A DNA stretch of 64,000 nt. Source: Lentzea pudingi (lineage in GTDB: Bacteria; Actinomycetota; Actinomycetes; Mycobacteriales; Pseudonocardiaceae). Below, one piece after another: positions 63,101 through 64,000 of the stretch. The notes below the pieces were generated by a model. The model was not told where the DNA came from. It searched no databases and saw nothing but the letters and a program-made list of their open reading frames with translations. The position numbers and the translations under genes were made by a program. Each line of letters starts with the position of its first letter. Position 1 is the first letter of the stretch. The stretch lies in NCBI RefSeq assembly GCF_014646255.1, contig NZ_BMNC01000001.1, positions 561,366 through 625,365 on the forward strand. The letters are read 5' to 3'.

Positions 63101-64000
63101 GGGCGGCCTGCTGGTTGACGCGGGCGATCGAGTTGTCGATCGACTCGAGCGTCTTCTGCTGGGACGGGCTCGCGCCGTTCTCCTGGCGCGCGATGTCCGC
63201 TTCCAGCTTCGCCTTGGCGTCTTCGAGCGCCTGCGTCGGGCTCGGCGGCGGCAGCTGGTTCTGGTGGATCTCGACGACCTCGGCACCCGCGAACTCGTTG
63301 ATCGACTCGCTGAGCCCGCCGAACTCGTTGCCCTTCGGGCCGAACTTCACGTCGGGGTCGACGACCGCGACGGTGCCGTCCATGAACAGGTTGGGCTCCG
63401 GCGAGTACGGCAGCATCGGAGCGGAGTCCTTCTGCCGCTCGCGCGCGTCCATGTCGTCGCTGATCGCCTTCTGGAACTTCTCGACGAAGTCAGGGCTGTT
63501 GAGGAAGTCCTCGGTGGCCTTGATCGGCTTGAGCTGTGCGGCCTTCTCCTCGTTGGTGAGGAACTCGTTGTCCTCGATCGCCTTGCGGTCCTTGTCGATG
63601 CGCTTCTGGGTGTCCGCCTTGAGCTGCGCGGGGTCACCGACGCGGTAGCCGCCCGAGTAGAGCAGCGGGCGGGTCGAGCCCTGCGGCGAGTTCATCGACT
63701 CGGCGACGTGGTTGAAGATGTCCTTCGGCGGTGCGCCCTCCGGCGTCTTCACCAGGCGCGAGCCGTTGTCGAAGTCCTGGAACGAGATGTACGGGTGCGC
63801 GCCGTTGCCGTTCATCGCGCCGACCGCGAACTCGTTGGCAGTGCTGTGCATCGTCTCGTTGCGCATGGTGCCGAACGGGAAGTCCCCGTCGAACGTCGTC
63901 AACGGCACCAGGGCGATCGGCTCGGTGCGGCCCGCGTCCGTGAACTTGTCGTTCGCGGTGTTGATGCTGTTCGTGATGTCGGCGTCCGTGCCGGTGGGAC
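42153..64000 (-). CDS. Giant modular repeat protein with metalloprotease domains (partial, 5' end outside window)
   Basis: The frame is open from the window edge to TAG 42153-42155: at least 7,281 codons and no start in view. Codons at 64000-63909 continue the repeat (TGTDADITNS...GRTEPIALV), so the GTG at 63908 is not the start. Order of parts: GT-A-like domain, OTU-like domain, Asp/Pro linker, long beta-rich repeat array, coiled coil, Pro/Thr linker, zinc metalloprotease; then the same again with an extra pair of helical repeats; then a third, diverged GT-A-like plus OTU-like end. Very Asp/Ala/Pro/Thr-rich linkers (TRPAPPAP) and rare cysteines suggest an extracellular or surface protein. 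The N-terminal secretion signal is out of view. The overall family is unknown to me; a very large polymorphic toxin or effector-like protein is one possibility. Confidence 0.85.
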   Translation of the reverse strand, partial: PTGTDADITNSINTANDKFTDAGRTEPIALVPLTTFDGDFPFGTMRNETMHSTANEFAVGAMNGNGAHPYISFQDFDNGSRLVKTPEGAPPKDIFNHVAESMNSPQGSTRPLLYSGGYRVGDPAQLKADTQKRIDKDRKAIEDNEFLTNEEKAAQLKPIKATEDFLNSPDFVEKFQKAISDDMDARERQKDSAPMLPYSPEPNLFMDGTVAVVDPDVKFGPKGNEFGGLSESINEFAGAEVVEIHQNQLPPPSPTQALEDAKAKLEADIARQENGASPSQQKTLESIDNSIARVNQQAAQIRAELAANFPNAPQAAVNAAVDKIFNQSNVDSGIAVDLKNNSNPYRGENFTSDFVSGAVSTDLSRLAHTFAESKGAKLPQSHTALTSVTSRMFEDRAAKGGVSVADIRDEFGVHGKNDKPNKNVKPFDQAEAQQVTYHSETGETTGGWNPTSKDETRLGAQDKNKPSPAVSAPVPGHGHIGIDPAVKQDKMASLLNLAMSTNQSNAVRQFSMLQHGALPLAGDPRPGGLYDAVHGAMDADPNIDAADVKSAEDLRAGAVETGWTSKPSIVKQVADFNQQHDLDFGHLVSSIIEPAPATPHPNSDATPVDNSIEDPDHQPSTAADLEQDARENKAEQKAENAKLGQAEVLAAKLLATDIGRPITIHGPHGATTTVDPFFEPKPEIKPGMSKKKLLEIENWEPPTFDPATAIHVDAHPNDNGKTTFTPHDPANPPQPSEMSDGPTGRDAGNQNPPADADVDMDADTRPAPPAPDTTTRSAPDADTDVQTRPAPPKPSPVVQMTTLAPQPVGQVPDTNLPSFFQENKALGSITPTDVRGADAVVADIKGLKTDDQARIKNAIENDFETLLGGGRNFQVKIGGHWFEANVRAEMHADATTNVQADADTKVDKNYQAAASTGTTNTIATSNDVGGSVTAGVAAGPYGSLGGKAALATPAVSQATSNSVTEQRAIKGSDDGSKKVTVPVSYEITLKDASGNLKPSSTVDTGTNVTLQVPADLSTMVDSGKSSAKVTPADAQWGAKVENAVPEAVSVKDSGKAFNEVAAKLHPSITKVGSPGREALQNFLSPTSIRNNLPAMLGGFVTSPDLVSPHASKGSAVQMTATLKDAKLVGTHDSAALDLKDTSAWGSSVSASTKTGFDVTAGVGANIGIPGQVGGTVGATGSYSTRTAEGVNAGSSSSHKTGIGVKAETGLYEVTAEVEVRTPSGESVKMEVTTHVRMGLNEAGAVGLPTPDGTRNSTTDPATADTKFLPPFVADTLAAGNAKVGEFTPAAKVQAQVEGKLRELPGFEKFLPNWNNPDAQPRKGQSYSDVAEQLANQRKITANLSPAALKANMDSLLGPGVSVQLKNSGTTTNTYVNVTVKAKLSNPKHLGQADAHAVSDSTTTGPKLDANSSTTKGWTGGVQGRVNIPVKTGVASLTPMPQAGVAYSHSWTDKTTAGPAVSATQSQAGSPDSQVFSNDVEFEVEITTFTRPRTWVRTVVPGAPGFQSPEVTTVAKTGAGLDKIDGNVNLWVSDGATLKNDPGDGFKPGDPKATPLDDSPTVKDLLSPKDARPKSPEFLNVEAVANTTALRDQAIDALNRAAKGDSALTVPGTASRAQIDKMFAPENIKANLQRLIETGVQEQGLKYDRRVTDRSGAIGMSVKLGEAKLVSISDTTGTDNSVSGGYKAGESSTTSRSVDLTAGINVPVRPNVTPPPAGTPTNPSGSGGVAATAKFTPWSDSKTQSNEVGGNVDRGRTTPGEARTVLVQIDAEFTIVGESRAGNFLHGGTPNAEGVTVNMPKSVFVRVSEDVARELGALPKVDSTVQKPDFPKMAPPSTVAPDEPGALGLSNVESVPDLSAAVNQLTTELSTKTKKFGSGSLIPDSVLEDSMSNLQRIVDLNSPASVKAMIDSAMDGGVPLLVHQPGTFGKDSYQVTLRAKTGEPKFEGVVNDGVDMTHNNGGSRKDSAGLGRGTGWGAGLRAPGLAAPGSANPNLSGTAGLAVGANIGGSTGSSVTTSTTEAFSNSRTASGPAAQYTVPVEFELVVEKGSKEIARAESGPQEMKVRTHADNQKVSQPTTGHGTPQPYMSAASKRSSDFGSPEATAAFQADTRASQLPPTASVENLRGAKDLRDAAVKAMTEAGAGKGLTGKGTGSLNALFSTLSPENLQPHLPSMLSGPLDVPGLKEMALTFGQDADVKVYAKLVNPQLGSLSDDVKIETPLTTKTTETSSEAKVSETADVSIGLAQGSAAIKQGAPADTVNVGTGGVEVRHAGEDSSAVSGGPSQAQGGSVKPKDTSRTGLVQYDVEYRVVATIGGKTGVVDLTVPGSAGVRMPAAEVETALNHQLGDSLKDAQTDVKKAADDWRTAEKDVEKARHDTQDAINEAAAVLARTDQPLAAASVKANAAIDTHRAAVDVVTPLQAQFDSAIRDAAQTRATIQDLNAQVVSLSQDAQVADNAVADARDNGATEAEIDQLSQEADAAHNALADAQQQVADARAEFDVQRQAAADARTPLQAQQNVVAEADAARAEAVAARQKLVDEQTAAENAINDAQTRLDDARRDADTKQQQWWDAKAKVDNEVDSFNTAANTPPPVPPRDGTTTDTADTNTSLPVPPQDDTTTSTDTTTTPVPPRDGTTTSTDTTTTPEASRKPLPSVPPQDSSAAESSRSGAEAGSTRPAPGNTDAQPKKVRGGGAPPAMTPPTPESHRGKDVITDESWRHDPAKTADWFAPAKPADPSTWADRRADAHVRTVDVVVHDVRTDSTPSKLKSYKGLINYDLRRIETSPGNFVQEYTVKVHVDPAANVHPEIVAEVRQNAADGVNNLLNQGYRLPSGDQFHLNLEFVDNKADAHTSIKVDPKNPNVDQTHWNPSTSPEVLAHETLHYLGIPDEYSDKSRVFQQHDTNSGVHKDDGGMMGADVHGKDPGLRPRHLWLVERTAQSQVMVPDTRLDSPGPATVEPPARPSSPTPSDVDTRPMPKRDLSPESRATDDRTTKRKPGADAWTNEAGTSNTGGGMDVDSQPGTDADLDNLATAFDGLSLDNVVYNSAFGNLAIDGFDLPTKGDYLAKLKQSVDDGKRPSFVVNMIVGHGKLNDPDADINQVIDAIVADAGPLADDMVFVIGVNGPTGAEANIDTEIAQANAAVANRTEPIALVPLQTFNPADGFPFGRMRNGTMHSPATTFAIGAMNGKGTHPYISFQDFDTGSRRVTGDQTDIFTHVAESLNSPDVGPIRPLLYSGGYRVGDPAKLVADTQARLDSERAAIKKDPGLSKAEKKEQLDELAHVEAYLKDQDFATRFQQAISDDMDSRTRQKDSAPLLPYSPEPNLFMDAAVVVVDPDVKFSDGGNEFGDLGESINAFAGKELVDLHQNELDAPPTPSEALAWAKAQTEADIAAEGRAPSPSENLFLQELQRGIEQAVAKEAQLRAEVEATFKAKHPDVSQAQITAAAAKVVDSAIRDDARQSAINVDLQTNRNPYRGENFTSDFVDGAVGTDLSRLALDFAKSGGKKFPQSHVALTSVTNRMYGGLPDADGKIAHTADRAAKADVSGAKIRDEFGDRKPRASGAPNPKNKPHAQREAQQLVKHEYSRDPETGALTDTKTGGWTPSKLDALHLGWEDKNSLGGAVSAPVPGHGHVGIDPQVDPTTKYPEPPAKPVKEKPAKGEGGSKSKEKAPAKKPKTEADVPHIVPGTKQQKMAAMLNLAMSANTSNVTRTFATLEHGVLPLADPPRADGLFSAVQQALQPQAAPQGSKKKAKAKAGPETKTAAELRAAAVQKASITTTATNKEIANFRQEHRLENGHLVNALVEPAAASPRPAADTAVDPAHARENAAEKKADNAKAAKAEELAARLLASEIGRPITVHGPDGTRTHEPFFEPRPEITSRSTPEEIAASNAWSKPEWPAAIELDAHPRPNGRSRFTQHDPANPPQPLDDPADSDAMDVDEESTRPAPPPPPAPPAAAPVQSTQDSPAWTEPESDVQTRPAPPAPTPNPVIPMTVLAPQPVGQVMPGTQALPGFFQENKALGTIAPTDVRGAENVTSAIENLKPADAARIQQAITGDFESFLDKGRNFQVKIGNTWYEANIRATMQAQTGTAPVDAPGVKVDATAQSGNSSSATHTVATANDVGAAATASAGLGPYGSLGGKAQLATPAQSQAMSSSLTDQRIIRAGEGSTQATVKVSYDITLTNPSGGLRPVATVDTGTDVTLQIPNDLAKITNSGNASAAVTPPDAKWGTKLEHPAPEAISVDNPAKAFNDVARQLHPSIVKIGSPGREALQNFLSPTEIRNNLGAMLGGAFVTSPDLTSPHQSKGAAVRMGATLKSAELVGTLDTGQLRLHETSAHSSGVSSTTKSGGDVTAGLGFNSGLPNVVGGQAGATVGYSARTAENVNAGINTAHKSGIQLKGDTGLYKVTADVEVHTPSGTVTIPVTTYMRVGLPEAAHAGLPTPDGTRKSIVDDSNKGRKFPPPYMSDAIAAGNAKVGEFAVASEVQTQVEGALRDIPGLGRFLPDWNVEGSNPRSSKGKGFADVAEQLANQRRLTSQLSPAALRTNMDSLMGPGVQVQLKHSGTSTNTYVNVTVKAKVTDPKHLGQADARNVRDASSTGPKLDSSSSTTKGWSGGVEGKVVIPGETKIAKLSPAPQLGAKYNHSWTDKTTAGPTVNSTSLSVGSPNAQVFRGDVEFEVEITTFTRPRSWVRRIVPGAPGFHAPEQTTVAKTGDGGLTPIKGEVNLWVSDSSTLDADPGKGFEPGTPEHRTFKDAPSVKKLLSTRPKEKAPQILHVEAVANTTALRDQAIKALDRAAGGDSALTVPGTASRAQIDKMFSPENIKANLRTLATTGVQEQGLKYDRRFTDRTGAIGVKFELGNARIVSISDNTGTENASTGGYKAGQSSSTGRSVDITGGVNVPIKPNDPAPPAGEPTPASGAGGFAVAGKLTPWSDSKSSGKEVGGSHDRNYVTPAGGRTVLVQMDADVTVIGESRAANFIAGSTPRSEGATVTLPNSVFVRVTEDVARDMGLLPDVQPTVAKPDLPAMAPPATVAKGEPGALGLSTVESVPDLTDVVADLSNKVNLKTAKRFGSPLLPDSVLKDSMSNLQRLVDVSSPASVKAMIDSALDGGVPLLVHQPGTFGKDSFQVTLRARTGTPEFQNVVNDGVEMESTIAGSHKVTDGQGRGTGWGIGLKAPGLAAPGSANPNVTGTAGVMAAANIGKSQSNSVSTSTTDQFASFRAGSGPAARYSVPIEFELVVEKGDKVIATAPSGPQKMTVRLHADNQKVGGGTAPQPYTAQQSSRDADQGGQQAIADWRAGSTPALPAGASVENLRGAKDLREATIQALKDAGAKKGLTGKGTGSLNSLLSTLSPENLQPHLPSMLSGPLTVPGLHEAALTFGQDADVKVYAKLVDPSLNALSDGVALENPKSQVTATSTDSKVTESGDVSIGLATGGAGIKQNTDPKDNVTFGTSGLELRHAAEDSTANSGGQTDNKVNNLKPKATTGLVRFGVEYRVVATIGGRTAVVDLAVPNSAAVRMPVSDAQVVLGRDLSPELATAQTEVKAAADAWRAGEVTVDTVRHDAQQVINGVAAANARGDSSFTPVQIAYNDAIQAHLDEQATLEGLEATAETARLEAARTLDAIAELSPKVGGLGALAMTAQFEVDDAKSVVETKARALEGLEDQLAAAPDKAVLPGQVETARQAHVDAQATLRTAERTLADTQSSLREAQRQLDAANDAIGGLRAEANARRADAAAQEQVVAQAQADRLAAKARYDQAVDQLAADRAAQQALVAEAETKLNDARQAADDLQKKWWDKKAVVDQRIADFNAPPATASSSSDTDGDTDGDGGMRVAAVPPPLPPQPPTSLPETAPSPSFVTPAEASSSRGESSGSVLTRPAPQPQNAPPLRNADVTPSATAETQAPTSVPDVVVGSHLTALSADVMANASPLAQQVEQALRSSEAKAGLETLRASVVLDTKADEIATLIQRHGAEKVAKAFTKEFGQPVIESAQIAQFGDLSTPESKAAFTAWAHRLWATIGSTPSHTADADKLAAEVFDHDGGYNGGTSRAQDAAFADLVDVPPAEVTANQEESTQDVAEDSAEPAPARTEADVELEALTTDALDNAPEFAKEVGAKLEGDKRRFVQSEAGLHLLHASVVLDTRTGEVAAMIQRHGVEAVSESFRKAFDRPVIESVQLAQFGDLSTPESRAKFDDWAHQLWSTINGAPGLSTDADKVADLFNHDKGYNRGFNFAQDAAVVDVLGAPALADAVAATPPNTDPDFHPFWVQQVLSAAEVLPDGTVSADAFTKAVTDNKGVLGAALGVELTADAIRDFKTTLQDNGMVGEDADALHSTESDADWFDPRNPVSSQAIADARATTPATSWVRGEAGGVLDSTKVGPHGITMDAWRGPITYDNRVLNVDGVPVRDFTVRLHLNNGTADVQDRARAGVEEMFNQGYKLPSGEQFHVTVEFTDDPADAHAVVDVTDDSEGRANQVTWPAHTDSRRLAHEVGHFLGLRDEYLETGAVKPIFQHQDGKGHVVTDNSVMTAGVDEADSRLKPRHLLLVSDRMAALQTHNPPPPGPAERSDLPAPNMPKRDNEHLGTDPSADPVKRARENLAELSIEDAGNVEDGNAEGGDVQMGGQEATPFNEHGVHNAAYQNLAQGNELTPITAANYLQRTRESIDANEKPSFVVSMIVRAGELKQLDEVINGVMAGTRDMDGRVAFVLGVNASTQAEIDTAIATAAEAVHGRTEPVALVSVPHGPKGFKFGETRNATLESDAHVFAVTALAATGTHPYVSVMDFDAGDRTTREGGHVFDHVTRLLDGTVGEDAGDPSRPLMIGGGYRVAVDSDQLHKDVLGRIDGDSKTTDAQKQALRAKLAEPDFYDRFVQVIDADMHARRTQQGIHPLLPYTPEPNLFVDGLVPLAEPSVRFGEGQAEFGQLGQSLNRFYAAELAKLHTPADAAGMDAALELARVDVQNNRHPVRGQAFTTDFVAGDTGTDLSRIAYGLIKDGKLPQSHTALPNVSERFLDGKSSKAGTKFADERKRLATGEHPVVEPFLPPADGETSHGWNPPQKMQTQLGAPQKNRMNPAVSAPMPAPFEELQAGIQKDQKVVAAHGLVASDHVSTTQRQLRFLNEDVLVRQPAPPVTTNGLYAVVGQARGIDPVTLRQQVVGLAATHQAVTKAVADYSVGRPMHQGHLYGALVENQNWHMHADAGENKGWQNARDLLGHLIATQQGVNVRVHQAGQEPVLLVPLGPPFPDTVEVELVLDGRQVTYRPYQASGGLQQDVRMH
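42156..44320 (-). repeat. Giant protein module 3, diverged GT-like plus OTU-like C-terminus
   Basis: The GT-like part (~44060-42760; DFD at 43629-43637) keeps FVVSMIVRAG, FVLGVNAST, FGETRNATL, PYVSVMDFDAGDR and EPNLFVDG but is clearly more diverged than copies 1 and 2. The last ~160 residues match the OTU-like part (NGLYAVVGQARG, HLIATQQGVNVRVHQ, RQVTYRPY). The protein then ends; no beta array follows. Confidence 0.7.
44330..44890 (-). other. Zinc metalloprotease domain 2 of the giant protein
   Basis: HEVGHFLGLRD starts at 44519 and has the same HExxHxxGxxD pattern. The same upstream strands are present (ITYDNRVLNVDG, FHVTVEFTDDPADAH). The Met-turn candidate is DNSVMTAGVDEADSRLKPRH. Ligands are intact in both copies, so both could be active. 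Confidence 0.7.
45258..46245 (-). repeat. Tandem pair of ~145-residue helical repeats
   Basis: Copy A (~46245-45810) and copy B (~45700-45258) share ASVVLDT, IQRHGxExV, FGxPVIES, QFGDLSTPES, W-A-H-x-LW-x-TI and a D-x-GYN-x-G end. They occur only in module 2. No known domain is recognised; the conserved D, H and N residues could bind a ligand or metal. Confidence 0.65.
46570..47390 (-). other. Coiled-coil segment 2 of the giant protein
   Basis: About 270 residues, homologous in position and ending to segment 1 (LQKKWWDKKAVVDQRIADF). It contains ARQAHVDAQATLRTAERTL and AAAQEQVVAQAQADRLAAKA. The shared WWD-K-K/A-K-V-D ending marks the boundary to the proline-rich linker. Confidence 0.7.
47400..52010 (-). 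repeat. Beta-rich array 2, copy of array 1
   Basis: Same phrases in the same order as array 1 with modest divergence: LSPTEIRNNLGAMLGG, LSPAALRTNMDSLMGPG, FSPENIKANLRTLATTG, SPASVKAMIDSALDGG, LSPENLQPHLPSMLSG. This order-preserved copy shows that whole modules, not single units, were duplicated. Confidence 0.65.
55170..55870 (-). other. Zinc metalloprotease domain 1 of the giant protein
   Basis: The zinc motif HETLHYLGIPD starts at 55364 and fits HExxHxxGxxD, the form with an aspartate as third ligand found in snapalysin-type metzincins. It is preceded by a beta-sheet domain (INYDLRRIETSPGNF, FHLNLEFVDNKADAH) and followed by a Met-turn candidate DDGGMMGADVHG. Confidence 0.7.
56260..56990 (-). 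other. Coiled-coil segment 1 of the giant protein
   Basis: About 240 residues of Ala/Asp/Gln-rich heptads (for example ADDWRTAEKDVEKARHDTQ and AHNALADAQQQVADARAEF) ending TKQQQWWDAKAKVDNEVDSF, just before a Pro/Thr/Asp linker with repeated TPPVPPRDGTTT-like phrases. It may be a rod or dimerisation element. Confidence 0.7.
57000..61590 (-). repeat. Beta-rich array 1 with about six internal units
   Basis: Units of roughly 250-300 residues. Each carries a helical phrase such as LSPTSIRNNLPAMLGG, LSPAALKANMDSLLGPG, FAPENIKANLQRLIETG, SPASVKAMIDSAMDGG or LSPENLQPHLPSMLSG. Each is followed by a strand of the type VNVTVKAKL or VKVYAKLVNPQL, a Ser/Gly/Thr-rich loop, and a strand of the type VPVSYEITL, VEFEVEIT or VEYRVVATIGG. 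Confidence 0.65.
61800..62470 (-). other. OTU-like (papain-fold-like) domain without catalytic cysteine, copy 1
   Basis: GGLYDAVHGAM, then a helical stretch, then LAAKLLATDIGRPITIHGPHG and TTFTPHDP, in the order of OTU peptidases (DGDC-LY-x-AV; LA...IGRPI; a late His). The position of the catalytic Cys is Gly (RPGGLYDAV). Copies at ~52215-52860 (RADGLFSAV) and 42156-42640 (TTNGLYAVV) show the same change. Assignment is by eye only. Confidence 0.35.

Larger units (their letters stand above)
55170..64000 (-). repeat. Giant protein module 1 (GT-like, OTU-like, beta array, coiled coil, metalloprotease)
   Basis: GT-like part from the window edge to ~62560, with the DFD motif at 63768-63776; OTU-like part ~62470-61800; beta-rich array ~61590-57000; coiled coil ~56990-56260; Pro/Thr linker ~56240-55880; metalloprotease ~55870-55170. 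The DFD-to-DFD distance to module 2 is 9,372 bases. The amino-terminal end is cut by the window. Confidence 0.75.

Noticed and set aside
63906..63908. GTG as the start of the giant protein
   Set aside because: The frame continues upstream to the window edge with residues matching the second module (RTEPIALV), so this GTG is an internal valine.
42153..64000. CRISPR-like or tandem DNA repeats in the giant gene
   Set aside because: The repetition is at protein-module scale with divergence; there are no short regular spacer-repeat units.

Overview
High-GC actinomycete DNA. The strong third-position GC bias, GTG/TTG starts, four-base stop/start overlaps, CebR-like operator and Streptomyces-type subtilisin inhibitor point to the Actinomycetes. 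A Pseudonocardiaceae-type host (Lentzea/Saccharothrix/Actinosynnema-like) is my guess from gene content, not proven. I see no tRNA, rRNA, CRISPR array or insertion sequence.

Region 1 (1-2.1 kb): a tightly overlapping trio. It holds the end of a macrodomain protein, a class-M sirtuin (SirTM-type ADP-ribosyl transferase) and a zinc alcohol dehydrogenase whose last codons are shifted by one extra G.

Region 2 (2.2-17.3 kb): a seven-gene, translationally coupled operon for a probable modified glycolipid. A PUFA-synthase-like megasynthase is split into NPD-NPD-KS-AT-ACP-ACP-KR and KS-AT-DH subunits. They are followed by a free ACP, an alpha/beta hydrolase, a GT1 glycosyltransferase, a membrane-anchored zinc-ribbon methyltransferase and a short galactokinase-like protein. 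A convergent GH3 beta-glucosidase with LacI-type operator sequences follows.

Region 3 (19.7-28.4 kb): mixed housekeeping and secreted functions. These are a PF03640-type lipoprotein, a small membrane protein, a TetR regulator, a VanY-like peptidase divergent from a subtilisin inhibitor, a cation/proton antiporter, a bicovalent-type flavin oxidase, a secreted lipase, a frameshifted DUF3291 gene, a 2-hydroxyacid dehydrogenase and an SRPBCC protein.

Region 4 (28.5-38.6 kb): one plant-polysaccharide utilisation operon. It encodes an acid-sugar dehydratase, a GH27 alpha-galactosidase, two ABC permeases, a GH95 enzyme, a CE7 esterase, a sugar-binding lipoprotein and a GntR/FCD regulator. A sigma70-like promoter and a perfect 12-bp palindrome, the likely GntR operator, sit in front. 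No ATPase gene is present, so a shared MsiK-type ATPase is likely.

Region 5 (38.6-64 kb): a secreted repeat/double-psi-barrel protein, an MFS exporter, an HTH regulator, and a giant minus-strand gene of at least 7,281 codons whose 5' end lies outside the window. The giant protein is built from long modules repeated about 2.5 times: a GT-A-like domain, an OTU-like domain lacking its cysteine, six-unit beta-rich repeat arrays, coiled coils and HExxHxxGxxD metalloprotease domains. It ends one base before the HTH regulator gene. With the glycolipid operon it is the most likely undescribed system here.
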